Source of the DNA: Lentzea jiangxiensis
GTDB lineage: Bacteria > Actinomycetota > Actinomycetes > Mycobacteriales > Pseudonocardiaceae
Reading direction: 5' to 3'
Length of the DNA: 64,000 nt
NCBI RefSeq assembly: GCF_900104175.1
Contig: NZ_FNIX01000005.1
Location: 186,001-250,000, forward strand
The notes under the pieces were generated by a model. The model ran no database searches. It was given only the letters and a program-made list of their open reading frames with translations, and had not been told where the DNA came from. Below, in pieces: positions 15,635 to 24,105 of this stretch (within the stretch, counting starts at the first letter, position 1; each line of letters opens with the position of its first letter). Both the position numbers and the translations under genes were made by a program.

Positions 15635-17046
15635 GCGGAGCCCACGACGTCCTGCACCACGCCGGCGACTCGCCGGTGCACCGCCTCGCGCCCCACGTGA
15701 AGATCCTCGTGGCGTTCGGGGCGGTGCTGGGCGTCGTGGCGACCCCGCGCACGCTGTTCCCGCTGTTCGGCCTCTACCTGCTGGTGATCGTCGCGGTGTG
15801 GGGCGTCGCCCGGGTTCCCGCGCTGTGGTTCGTGAAGCGCGCGGTGATCGAGGTGCCGTTCGTGGTGCTCGCGTTCCTGCTGCCGATCTTCGGCACGGAC
15901 CCGCGCACCGACCTCCTGGGGCTGTCGGTGTCGGTGGAGGGCTCGCTGGCGGGCTGGAACATCCTCGCCAAGGGCACCCTGGGCGTCCTGATCAGCTTGA
16001 CCCTGGCCGCCACGACGGCGCCGGGGGAGCTGCTGCGCGGCCTGCAGACCCTGCGGGTGCCGGCACCGCTGATCATGATCGCCACGCTGATGCTCCGCTA
16101 CGGCGAAGTCGTCGTCGGGGAGGCCAGGCGCATGCGCGTCGCCCGCATCTCCCGCGGCGACGATCCGCGGTTCCTGTGGCAGGCGGGCGCGATGGCGCGC
16201 TCCGTCGGCACGTTGTTCATCCGGTCCTACGAACGCGGAGAGAGGGTGCACCTGGCGATGGTGTCGCGTGGCTGGACGGGCAGTCCCGGGGGCTCGGTGG
16301 CGTTCGTGCCGGAGACCCCCGCCGCTGCCGCGCTGGAGGTCTCCGGGCTCGCCTTCGCCTACCCCGACGGGCACCAGGCGTTGTTCGGCGTCGACCTGCG
16401 CGTCGAGCGCGGCGAGCGCGTCGCGGTGCTCGGCCCGAACGGAGCCGGCAAGACCACGTTCGCCCTGCACCTCAACGGAGTTCTCTCCGGCGGCGCCGGC
16501 ACGGTCTCGGTCGCGGGCCTCGAGGTGTCGAAGAAGAACCTCCGCGAGATCCGCCGCCGCGTCGGGCTCGTGTTCCAGGACCCGGACGACCAGCTCTTCA
16601 GCCCCACGGTCGCCGAGGACGTGGCCTTCGGCCCGCGCAACTTCGGCATGTCCGATGTGGACGCACGGGTGCTGGGGGCGTTGCGCGCGGTCGGCATGGA
16701 GTCGGTCGCCGACCGCTCACCGCTGCACCTCTCCGGAGGCCAGCGCCGCCGCGTCGCCCTGGCGTCGGTGCTCGCCTGCTCGCCCGAGGTCCTGGTGCTG
16801 GACGAGCCGTCGGCGAACCTCGAACCGGTGGCGCGCAGGGAGCTGGCCGAACTGCTGCTCTCGCTGGCGCCCACCATGCTCATGGTCACGCACGACCTGC
16901 CGTTCGCGCTGCAGGTCTGCCCCCGCAGCGTGCTGATCGACGACGGCGTGGTCGTGGCGGACGGCCCGACGCGCGAGATCCTCGCCGACACCGCGCTGCT
17001 CGCCCGCCACCGCCTCGAGCTGCCCTACGGCTTCCGGCTCGACTGA
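15631..17046 (+). CDS. Fused ECF transporter T component and ATPase (CbiQ-CbiO)
   Basis: 471 residues joining two normally separate subunits. Residues 1 to about 220 are CbiQ: several helices and the coupling region with ARRMRVARISRG and the motif around VSRGWTG. After a short Pro/Ala linker (about 225-235), residues 236-471 are an ABC ATPase: Walker A GPNGAGKTT, Q-loop FQDPDDQLF, signature LSGGQRRR, Walker B VLVLDEPS, and switch His in VTHDL. One chain therefore supplies both the transmembrane coupling and ATP hydrolysis for CbiM/PDGLE. The start overlaps the previous stop (GTGA at 15631). The ECF module normally contains two ATPases; here two fused chains may pair. Confidence 0.92.
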   Translation: MSGAHDVLHHAGDSPVHRLAPHVKILVAFGAVLGVVATPRTLFPLFGLYLLVIVAVWGVARVPALWFVKRAVIEVPFVVLAFLLPIFGTDPRTDLLGLSVSVEGSLAGWNILAKGTLGVLISLTLAATTAPGELLRGLQTLRVPAPLIMIATLMLRYGEVVVGEARRMRVARISRGDDPRFLWQAGAMARSVGTLFIRSYERGERVHLAMVSRGWTGSPGGSVAFVPETPAAAALEVSGLAFAYPDGHQALFGVDLRVERGERVAVLGPNGAGKTTFALHLNGVLSGGAGTVSVAGLEVSKKNLREIRRRVGLVFQDPDDQLFSPTVAEDVAFGPRNFGMSDVDARVLGALRAVGMESVADRSPLHLSGGQRRRVALASVLACSPEVLVLDEPSANLEPVARRELAELLLSLAPTMLMVTHDLPFALQVCPRSVLIDDGVVVADGPTREILADTALLARHRLELPYGFRLD

Positions 17047-17072
17047 AGCCCGGCCGGCACGATCCGCGGCAA

Positions 17073-17174
17073 CGCCGCGGGGCCGTCGCGATGCTCCACT
17101 TGCGCGACGGCGAGATCGTCCGCTACGACGACCACATGAACCCGCTGCTGCCGACCGTGCTGCTGGGAGCCTGA
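17073..17174 (+). pseudogene. C-terminal remnant of an NTF2/SnoaL-like protein
   Basis: An in-frame piece reads RRGAVAMLHLRDGEIVRY and then DDHMNPL, ending in TGA at 17172. This is the usual last beta-hairpin of NTF2-like (SnoaL/ketosteroid-isomerase) proteins, which end (L)xxRDGKIxxYxDYMNP. The N-terminal 90 or so residues are missing; upstream lies the CbiQO stop. The fragment's TGA overlaps the ATG of the phosphotransferase (TGATG), as if an intact gene was once coupled to it. Confidence 0.6.
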
Positions 17175-18073
17175 TGGACGTGGCCGCCTGGTGCGCCGCC
17201 GAGCTGGGCAGCGCACCGGTCTCGGTGCTGTACGAGCGCGTGTCGATCTCGTCCGTGCACGGGGTGCTGCTGGCCGACGGCCGCTCCGTCTACGTGAAGG
17301 TCCGTCCGGACGACGGCAGGGCGCGTTCCTGCCTTGCCGCGCAGGCGTTCCTGGCGTCGCGCGGATTTCCCTGCCCCCGCCCCGCCACACCGGTGACGGT
17401 GGTGGACGGGATGGCCGTGCACGCCGAGGAAGCGCTGCCCGGCGGGGAGGTGCTGCTCGGTTCCGGGGCCGACGTCGCCCGGCGGTACGCGGTCGTGTTC
17501 GCCCGGTCGATGTCGTTGCTGGCCGAGGTGCAGGTCCCGCCGCCGGTGCCCGCGCCGCGCTGGGCCCGGTGGGACCACTCGGATCCGGGGCCCTGGCCCG
17601 CCGTCGACTTCCTGGACGCGCGCGACCAGAGCGCGGTGCCCGCGTTCGTGGTCGAGCTCGCCTCGCGGCTGCGCGGGCGGTTGCTCGCCACCTCGCTGCC
17701 GCGCGTCCTCGGGCACGCCGACTTCGAGGCGCAGAACCTGCAGTGGCGCGACGGCGAGGTGTGGGCGGTGCACGACTGGGACAGCCTCGCCTGGCAGCCC
17801 GAGGCCGCGCTGGTCGGGGCGGCCGCCGGGGCGTTCGCCAACGCCTCCCCGCCCTCGTTGGCGCCGATCGCCGGCTCCTCGGCGTTCATCGAGACCTATC
17901 AGCAGGCGCGCGGACGGCAGTTCTCCGCCGAGGAACTGGAGATCGCCTGGGCCGGGAGCCTGTGGACCGCGGTGCACAACGCCCGGTGGGAGGCCCTGCA
18001 CGGAGATCCGCCGGTGTCGCTGGAGGCGGTGCGGGCGCAGGGGGAGCAACGGCTGCGGCTGGCGAACGCCTGA
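17174..18073 (+). CDS. Aminoglycoside phosphotransferase (APH)-fold kinase
   Basis: 299 residues with the APH/protein-kinase-like fold: an N-lobe lysine in VYVKVRPDD, the Brenner catalytic motif LGHADFEAQN (H-x-D-x4-N type), and the metal-binding HDWDS. Length and motifs fit the APH superfamily, which phosphorylates small alcohols, amino sugars or antibiotics; the substrate is not predictable and resistance should not be assumed. ATG at 17174 overlaps the end of the NTF2-like remnant. It probably continues the transcript of the ECF transporter genes or of the lost NTF2 gene. Confidence 0.82.
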   Translation: MDVAAWCAAELGSAPVSVLYERVSISSVHGVLLADGRSVYVKVRPDDGRARSCLAAQAFLASRGFPCPRPATPVTVVDGMAVHAEEALPGGEVLLGSGADVARRYAVVFARSMSLLAEVQVPPPVPAPRWARWDHSDPGPWPAVDFLDARDQSAVPAFVVELASRLRGRLLATSLPRVLGHADFEAQNLQWRDGEVWAVHDWDSLAWQPEAALVGAAAGAFANASPPSLAPIAGSSAFIETYQQARGRQFSAEELEIAWAGSLWTAVHNARWEALHGDPPVSLEAVRAQGEQRLRLANA

Positions 18074-18102
18074 CCGGCCGCCGCGGTGTGGTTCGATGCC
18101 CC

Positions 18103-18476
18103 GTGATCCCGACCGAAGCGGACCTGGCGGACGCGTTGACCTCGGCCGTTCGCGCCGCCGTCACGGACCTGTACCGGGACAACCCCGGCCACACCTTCTA
18201 CTACGTCACGCTGACCACGCCGGGCGAGGCGTTCGGACCGGCGCTGTCGGCGTGGTCGCACGAGGCGCCGGCGCGGAGTGCGAACTCCGCCTGCGCGTGA
18301 TGGAGACCGCACTGCGCAGGCTCGACGGCGAAGGGCTGTTCGGCGTCGGCGAGGCTCGCGCGGGCGTGCTGGTCCTGGTCGAGGTCGTCCCCGGTGGCGA
18401 GGAGAACGCCCCCGCGGCGCGCCGGCTCAACCCGCCCGGGCCGGCGCTGGACGCCTGGCTCGGCTCGTCGGCCTAG
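18103..18476 (+). pseudogene. DUF4303 protein with internal deletion and frameshift
   Basis: From GTG at 18103 one frame reads through FYYVTLTTPGEAFGP and SAWSHEA and stops at 18300. The second frame, open to 18476, reads VMETALRRLDGEGLFGVGEA and a C terminus with RRLNPPGPALDAWL. Both are DUF4303 features in correct order: the FYYxxLxT strand at the N terminus and the LDxEGLFGxGxAR ... RLNPP end. The central 60-80 residues of the family (including the LRW region) are absent and the two halves are in different frames. Either the gene is dead or the sequence has an error plus a real deletion. The end overlaps the RDD gene stop on the other strand. Confidence 0.65.
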
Positions 18477-19204
18477 GCCTCCGCCCGCCGGCGCCGTTCC
18501 GCCAGCACCGCCGACAGGTACGGGTGCGGATGCGTGTGCTCCAGCCGAGGCGACCGCACCGCCGTCCCCACGTCGTCCGCCAGCCGCGACCCCAGGTCCC
18601 ACCGCGCCTGCTCGCTCAGCTCCCGGTACCGGCTCAGGTACTGCCGCACCGCCAGCACCAGCTCGTCCGGCAGCTGCGACAGGTCCAGCCCGGACGCCCA
18701 CGGCGCGAGCTGCGGCGGCATCGTGGCGAGCTCGACCCGCTGCTTCGGAACGCGGACGTGGATCACGACCGTGCCGGCGAGGTGGTCGCCGACGCGTTTG
18801 CCCTGCGGGGAGAACAGCGACACGAACAGGGCCACGGCGCCGCCCAGGCCGAGAGCCCAGAAGTCGACGAAGAAGCCGCCGAGCGCGCGTACCAGGGCGT
18901 GGCGGAAGCGGATGGCACCGCCGTCGTCGCGCACCACGCGCAGGCCCATCACCAGCTTGCCCAGCGAGCGGCCGCGGGTCAGCGACTCGACGGCCGTCGG
19001 GTAGCCGACGAGGACCAGCACCGCGAGGGCGAGGGCCATGGCCGTCTGCAGGGCGTCGTCGAAACCGATCGGGACGAGCAGCGAGACGAGCACGAGCAGG
19101 CCGCACTGCACGGCCACGTCGAACGCGAACGCGACGGCCCTGCTGGCCAGTTGTGCGACGCGCAGGTCCAGAACTACGGCTTCACCGGTGACGAGGTCCC
19201 CCAC
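18473..19204 (-). CDS. RDD-family membrane protein
   Basis: About 243 residues. An N-terminal RDD domain (LVTGEAVVLDLRVAQLASRA, then two to three helices with RSLGKLVMGLRVV) is followed by a soluble acidic tail. It corresponds in type and place to mycobacterial Rv3695. GTG at 19204 is chosen because family members begin close to LVTGEAVV and a -10-like CACTAT lies just upstream; ATG at 19222 would add six residues. It diverges from the SpoIIM gene with only about 20 bases between starts. Part of the MoxR-linked locus; molecular role unknown. Confidence 0.85.
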   Translation of the reverse strand: MGDLVTGEAVVLDLRVAQLASRAVAFAFDVAVQCGLLVLVSLLVPIGFDDALQTAMALALAVLVLVGYPTAVESLTRGRSLGKLVMGLRVVRDDGGAIRFRHALVRALGGFFVDFWALGLGGAVALFVSLFSPQGKRVGDHLAGTVVIHVRVPKQRVELATMPPQLAPWASGLDLSQLPDELVLAVRQYLSRYRELSEQARWDLGSRLADDVGTAVRSPRLEHTHPHPYLSAVLAERRRRAEA

Positions 19205-19207
19205 GCG

Positions 19208-19217
19208 GATAGTGTGA
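19208..19217. promoter_or_regulatory. Overlapping divergent promoters for RDD and SpoIIM genes
   Basis: Plus strand: TAGTGT (TANNNT -10 type) at 19210-19215, about 8 bases before the GTG at 19224. Minus strand: CACTAT in the same bases, about 6 bases before the GTG at 19204. Neither start has a Shine-Dalgarno site, so both mRNAs are probably leaderless and compete for one core promoter. Confidence 0.4.
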
Positions 19218-19223
19218 CCCATC

Positions 19224-20231
19224 GTGGATCTGGACGTGTTCATCGAGCGCCACCGCGCGTCGTGGCAGCGCCTCGACCAGCTCGTGAAGCGGACCGGCAG
19301 GCTCAGCGGGGCCGAGGCCGACGAGCTCGTCGAGCTGTACCAGCGCGTCACGACGCACCTGTCGGTCGTGCGCAGCCAGGCCCCGGACCCGGCGACGGTC
19401 GAACGGTTGTCGTCGCTGGTCGTGCGGGCCCGGTCGGCGCTCACGGGCACGCACACGCCGGCGTGGCGGGTGTTCACGCGCTTCTTCACGCACCGGCTGC
19501 CCGCCGCCATCTACCTCGGCTGGCGCTGGTGGGTCCCGGCCGGACTCGCGTTCTACCTGGTCACGGGCATCATCGCGGCCTGGATCGCGTCCAGCCCCGA
19601 GGTGCAGGCGACGATCGCGGCACCGGACGAGCTCCGCGAGATGACCAGGGCCGGCGGCGGCTACGAGTCGTACTACTCCAGTGACCCCGCGGGGTCGTTC
19701 GCGGCGAAGGTGTGGACCAACAACGCCTGGATCTCCGCCGCGTGCCTGTTGCTCGGCGTGTTGTTCGCGATCCCGCCGATCTACTTCCTCTTCACCAACG
19801 CGGTGAACGTCGCCGTCGGCATCGGTTTGATGTTCGGCGCGGGTCGCGGCGAGCTGTTCCTCGGACTGTTGGCGCCGCACGGGTTGTTGGAGCTCACGGC
19901 GGTGTTCGTGGCGGCCGGGATCGGCATGCGGCTGGGGTGGCAGGTGATCGACCCCGGCAGGCGCACCCGCGCCCAGGCCCTCGCCGCGGAGGGCCGTTCG
20001 GTCGTGGCGGTGGCGCTCGGGCTCGTGGTGGTGCTGCTCGTGTCCGGTGTGCTGGAAGGGTTCGTGACGCCGTCGGGACTGCCGACGTGGGCGCGCGTCG
20101 GCATCGGGGTCGTGGCCGAGGTGCTGTTCCTGCTTTACGTGTTCGTCATCGGGCGACGGGCCGCGCGGCAGGGCGAGACCGGCGATGTCGACGCGAGCGA
20201 ACGCGAGGACGTCGCACCGGTGGCCGTCTAG
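19224..20231 (+). CDS. Stage II sporulation protein M-like (SpoIIM) membrane protein
   Basis: 335 residues with an N-terminal soluble helical part (1-95) and about five to six transmembrane helices, including the SpoIIM features LFTNAVNVAVGIG and APHGLLELTAVF. In Actinobacteria this gene sits with MoxR/DUF58 genes (type of Rv3694c) rather than in an engulfment operon. It diverges from the RDD gene and its stop overlaps the DUF58 stop by 4 bases (20228-20231), convergent. Confidence 0.85.
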   Translation: MDLDVFIERHRASWQRLDQLVKRTGRLSGAEADELVELYQRVTTHLSVVRSQAPDPATVERLSSLVVRARSALTGTHTPAWRVFTRFFTHRLPAAIYLGWRWWVPAGLAFYLVTGIIAAWIASSPEVQATIAAPDELREMTRAGGGYESYYSSDPAGSFAAKVWTNNAWISAACLLLGVLFAIPPIYFLFTNAVNVAVGIGLMFGAGRGELFLGLLAPHGLLELTAVFVAAGIGMRLGWQVIDPGRRTRAQALAAEGRSVVAVALGLVVVLLVSGVLEGFVTPSGLPTWARVGIGVVAEVLFLLYVFVIGRRAARQGETGDVDASEREDVAPVAV

Positions 20232-21517
20232 AGCTTGCCCGCCGCCTTCAACGAGAGATAACGATCCGCGAGAGCGCGTGGCAGGTCGTCCGGCAGTGCG
20301 TCCACGACGTCGACACCGTGCCGTGCGAGCAAAGCGGTGAGACGGCGTCGTTCGGCCAAAGTGCGTTCCGCGGCAGCAGCCGAGTACACGGCCTCAAGGT
20401 CACCACGGCCCGCCGCCATCGCGTGCACCGCCGGATCGGCCACTGATGCGATGAGCAGGTGGTGCCGTGACGCCACAGCAGGCAGCAGCGGCAGCAGACC
20501 GTGCTCGATCGACGGCTCCAGCGACGTCAGCAGCACCACCAGCGACCGGCGCCCGGCCCGGCGCAGCACCTCGGCGACGGCGGCACGCGCGTCGAACTCC
20601 ACCAGTTCTGCCTCCAGCGGCGCCATCGCCTGCACCAGGGCCGGCAGCGCCGCCCGCGGCACCGAGGCGCGCACCTTGTGGCTGAACGCGAGGAAGTCGA
20701 CCTGGTCGCGGGAGTGCGAAGCCAACGCGGACAACAGCAGCGCGGCGTCCATCGACGTGTCGAGGCGCGGCAGGCCGCCGAGAGCGCCCTCCACGCGGCC
20801 CGCCGACGTGCGGGCGGTGTCGAGCACGATCGTCACCTGGCGGTCGCGTTCCGGGCGCCACGTGCGCACCACGACGTCCGACGACCGGGCCGAGGCACGC
20901 CAGTCGATCGACCGCACGTCGTCACCGATCACGTACGTGCGCAGCGAGTCGAACTCCGTGCCGGCGCCACGGATCAACGAAGCACGGCGGCCGTCCAGTT
21001 CGCGCAGGCGTTCCAGCAACGGCGGCAGGTGGCGACGGCTGTGGAACGGCGGCAACGCGCGCACGGTCCACGGCACGACGTGCGAACCCTGCCGTGCCGC
21101 GACGCCCAACGGTCCGAGAGAACGCATGGTTACACGGTCAGCCGTGCGATCGCCACGACGCACGGGCCGTAGCTCGAACGACAACGTGCGCGATCCACCA
21201 GCGGGCACATCCACCGCGACGCGGTCGGCGACCACACCCGCAGAAGGCGCCCATGCGTCACGAAGAACGCCACGCAACCGACGTCCGGGGTTGTGCACCG
21301 TCAACTCGACCACGCACAACTCGCCGGTGCGCACGGACACCGCCCCGGCGCGCGAGAACGTCAGCCGCCGGACGCCCGCGGCGAGCACCAGGTCGACCGC
21401 CACGCAGGCCACCAGCACCGCGAACACGACGAGAACCCCTTGCCACGACGGCAAGAGCAGTCCGACGACGAGAACCCCGATGAGCGCGAGCAGACCCGCG
21501 CGGCCCGTGAGCGCCAC
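20228..21517 (-). CDS. DUF58 protein (VWA-like, MoxR-associated)
   Basis: 429 residues. Two N-terminal helices (about 8-25 and 27-48) anchor it; a beta-rich middle follows; then the DUF58 core, whose signature here is DDVRSIDWRASAR, leads into a von Willebrand A-like segment beginning TIVLDTARTS with a degenerate MIDAS. DUF58 proteins act with MoxR AAA+ ATPases as adaptor/chaperone pairs. GTG at 21517 lies 1 base after the moxR stop, so it is translated with moxR. Confidence 0.9.
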   Translation of the reverse strand: MALTGRAGLLALIGVLVVGLLLPSWQGVLVVFAVLVACVAVDLVLAAGVRRLTFSRAGAVSVRTGELCVVELTVHNPGRRLRGVLRDAWAPSAGVVADRVAVDVPAGGSRTLSFELRPVRRGDRTADRVTMRSLGPLGVAARQGSHVVPWTVRALPPFHSRRHLPPLLERLRELDGRRASLIRGAGTEFDSLRTYVIGDDVRSIDWRASARSSDVVVRTWRPERDRQVTIVLDTARTSAGRVEGALGGLPRLDTSMDAALLLSALASHSRDQVDFLAFSHKVRASVPRAALPALVQAMAPLEAELVEFDARAAVAEVLRRAGRRSLVVLLTSLEPSIEHGLLPLLPAVASRHHLLIASVADPAVHAMAAGRGDLEAVYSAAAAERTLAERRRLTALLARHGVDVVDALPDDLPRALADRYLSLKAAGKL

Positions 21518-21518
21518 G

Positions 21519-22481
21519 TCAGCGCGGCACCTGGACCGCGCCGAGCACGCCGTCGAGCACGCCGTCCGCCGTCACGCCCTCCAGTTCGGCCTCCGGGCGC
21601 AGCTCCAGCCGGTGCCGCAGGGCGGGCCGAGCCAACGCCTTCACGTCGTCCGGCGTCACGTAGTCACGGCCCGAGAGCCACGCCCACGCGCGCGACGCGG
21701 CCAGCAAAGCCGTTGCGCCACGCGGAGAAACACCCAGACGCACGGCCGGGGACTCACGGGTCGCACGGCACACGTCGACGATGTACGCGACCACTTCGGG
21801 AGCCACCGTCAACGCGCGCACGGCCGCCGAACCGGCGTTCAGGTGCGCCGCGCTCGCCACCGGCTGCAACGCCGACAGGTCGCGCGGGTCGAAGCCGGAC
21901 GCGTGCCGGGTCAGGACGTCGATCTCGTGCTCCCGCGCGGGAACCGGCATCGTCACCTTCAGCAGGAACCGGTCCAGCTGCGCCTCGGGCAGCGGATAGG
22001 TGCCCTCGTACTCGACCGGGTTCTGCGTCGCCACGACGATGAACGGCGACGGCAGCGGCCGCGTCCTGCCGTCGGCGGACACCTGCCGTTCCTCCATCGC
22101 CTCCAGCAGCGCGGACTGCGTCTTCGGCGGCGTCCGGTTGATCTCGTCCGCGAGCAGCAGGTTCGTGAAGACCGGGCCCTCGCGGAAGGAGAACGCCGCG
22201 TTGTGCGAGTCGTAGACCAGCGAGCCCGTGAGGTCGCCGGGCATCAGGTCCGGCGTGAACTGCACACGCGTCGTCGAGAGGTCCAACGCGCGCGCAAGAG
22301 CACGCACGAGCAACGTCTTCGCGACGCCCGGCACACCCTCCAGCAGCACATGCCCCTTGCACAGCAACGCGAGGATCAACGACGTCACGGCCGCGTCGTT
22401 GCCCACCACGGCCTTGCCGATCTCCGCGCGCAACGCCACCAGCGCCGTGCGGGCTTCCTCGGTGGTGACCACTGCCGTCAT
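21519..22481 (-). CDS. MoxR-type AAA+ ATPase
   Basis: 320 residues: Walker A in LLEGVPGVAKT, Walker B LLLADEINR, sensor-1 in VVATQNPVEYEGTYPLP, arginine finger LDRFLLK, and the lid domain. MoxR proteins remodel partner complexes, usually with a VWA/DUF58 protein. ATG at 22481 overlaps the DUF4350 stop (ATGA). Gene order (GDPD-membrane, DUF4129, DUF4350, MoxR, DUF58, divergent SpoIIM and RDD) matches the conserved actinobacterial moxR2 locus. Confidence 0.93.
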   Translation of the reverse strand: MTAVVTTEEARTALVALRAEIGKAVVGNDAAVTSLILALLCKGHVLLEGVPGVAKTLLVRALARALDLSTTRVQFTPDLMPGDLTGSLVYDSHNAAFSFREGPVFTNLLLADEINRTPPKTQSALLEAMEERQVSADGRTRPLPSPFIVVATQNPVEYEGTYPLPEAQLDRFLLKVTMPVPAREHEIDVLTRHASGFDPRDLSALQPVASAAHLNAGSAAVRALTVAPEVVAYIVDVCRATRESPAVRLGVSPRGATALLAASRAWAWLSGRDYVTPDDVKALARPALRHRLELRPEAELEGVTADGVLDGVLGAVQVPR

Positions 22482-23509
22482 CCCTTGCGCACCTCGTTCT
22501 CCAGAGCGTCGAGCTCGTCGGCCAGCGCGACCAGCCCCCGGTCGTCCACCGGCCCGTTGTCGTGGAGCAGCGCCCGCACCGAGGTGACGGGGCGCGAAGT
22601 CCTGCGGGCGATCTCCTCCGACGGGTCCTCGCCCGCCGGCAGCCCCAGCAGGGGCGCCAAGCGGTCCCGTGCCGCCTGCCGCAACACCTCGGCGGCATGG
22701 CCGGCCGCGTGCGACCGGCGGTACAACCGCGCCCTGCCCTCCACCGTCTCGGCGGCCCTGACCAGCACCGGCAACCGTTCGGGCACCACGCGGCCGAGCC
22801 TGCGGGCCCGCCACAGCGCGGTCAGCACGGCCGCGACGCCGAGTTGCAGGGCGCCGAACTTCCAGCCGGCTGGAACGAGGTCGCCGAACGACTTCTGCTG
22901 GGACCTGTCCGCCGCCGACGGCACGTACCAGACCAGCCGCTCGTGCTGGCCGAGCAACGACAACGCCAGCGCCGCGTTGCCCTCCGAGTCGAGGTCGCGG
23001 TTGGTGAAGATGCCGCCGTAGCCGATCGTCGTCACGGTGCCCGTGCGCACCAAAGTCGAGTCGTAGCAGCGTTGTTCGCCTTCGTAGACGACCCCGCCGG
23101 TGGTCGCCGCGCCCGCCTTGGCCGCCAGCGGGCAACCGGGCTGCCGCGTCCCGGGCTCCACGCGGCCGACGCCGGTCGCCGGGGCGAGCAGCACCGTGGC
23201 GGCGGCGCGGCCGCTGAGGTCCGCGAGCCGCCGCGGGTCGATCAGGTCCGGTTGCGTCACGAACAGCGTCGCGCCCTTCACGGAGGACGCGTTGTCGGTG
23301 AGCTCGACGCGCACGCCGTTGCGCTCCAGCAACGCGGCGACCGCGCGGCTGCCCTCCGGCCGGTAGGAGCGCGGGTCGAGCGAGCCGCCCTCACCGGTGC
23401 CGCGCAGCAACGTGATGACCACGGCCGCGAACAGGACGACCACACCGATCAGCAGCGGGCCGCGCGCGGCCGTCCAGATCCGCCGCGAGTCCGGGGACAC
23501 CGCCGTCAT
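22478..23509 (-). CDS. DUF4350 membrane protein
   Basis: 343 residues: an N-terminal transmembrane helix (about 17-36), a Rossmann-like extracellular domain that opens DPRSYRPEGSRAVAALLERN (the DUF4350 entry), a second helix near 222-240, and a cytoplasmic helical tail. Such domains resemble ThuA/GATase folds. It overlaps both neighbours by ATGA. Role unknown; a structural part of the MoxR/DUF58 membrane system is inferred. Confidence 0.85.
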   Translation of the reverse strand: MTAVSPDSRRIWTAARGPLLIGVVVLFAAVVITLLRGTGEGGSLDPRSYRPEGSRAVAALLERNGVRVELTDNASSVKGATLFVTQPDLIDPRRLADLSGRAAATVLLAPATGVGRVEPGTRQPGCPLAAKAGAATTGGVVYEGEQRCYDSTLVRTGTVTTIGYGGIFTNRDLDSEGNAALALSLLGQHERLVWYVPSAADRSQQKSFGDLVPAGWKFGALQLGVAAVLTALWRARRLGRVVPERLPVLVRAAETVEGRARLYRRSHAAGHAAEVLRQAARDRLAPLLGLPAGEDPSEEIARRTSRPVTSVRALLHDNGPVDDRGLVALADELDALENEVRKG

Positions 23510-24105
23510 CCGCGCACCTTGCCGTCGACGGAGACCACCCGCCGGTACCCCTCCTCGGTGGCGGGCCTGCCGCCGTACCAGACGTCGTCGAACTGCACCG
23601 CGGCGCCGCGCAGGTCGTCCGCGAGCGCCGGGAGCGCCGCGCCCGCCTCGGAGGCGACCTCGTCGACGGTGCGGCCCGCCCGCGCGTCGAGCACCCCGCG
23701 CTGCTCCAGTTCCCGCACCACGGCGCGGAAGCGTTCGCGCACGGCCTCCGCCAGGTCACCGGCCGCGGCGGCCTTCTCGGCGGCTTCGCGGTGCTCGGCG
23801 GCGGTCAGCGCGGCCGAGCCGAACACCTCGCCGCCCGAACGCAGGGCACGGCCGGTGCGCCCGGTGCGCAGCCTGATCACGACCGCGACGACCACCGCCA
23901 GGGCGACGATGGTCGTGACCGCGGTGAAGCCGCTCATGCCGCCCGCTCCGGCGAACAGCTCGCCGAGGCGTTCGAGGACCCAGTCGATGGCCCGCTCCAG
24001 CGGGTTCGGGTCGTCGGAGACGTACGCGGGGTCGCCGAGCTCCCGCGCGGCCGCCTCCCTCGCCTCGTCGCGGCCCGGATCCACCGGTACGTCAGAGACC
24101 GCCAT
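23506..24105 (-). CDS. DUF4129 protein
   Basis: 199 residues: an acidic N terminus, one transmembrane helix (about 60-81), and the DUF4129 region (about 100-175) with FRAVVRELEQRGVLDARAGR, then a VDEVASEAG turn and FDDVWYGG. DUF4129 commonly accompanies MoxR/DUF58 modules and transglutaminase-like proteins. The start overlaps the end of the upstream membrane gene by 14 bp. Confidence 0.85.
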   Translation of the reverse strand: MAVSDVPVDPGRDEAREAAARELGDPAYVSDDPNPLERAIDWVLERLGELFAGAGGMSGFTAVTTIVALAVVVAVVIRLRTGRTGRALRSGGEVFGSAALTAAEHREAAEKAAAAGDLAEAVRERFRAVVRELEQRGVLDARAGRTVDEVASEAGAALPALADDLRGAAVQFDDVWYGGRPATEEGYRRVVSVDGKVRG

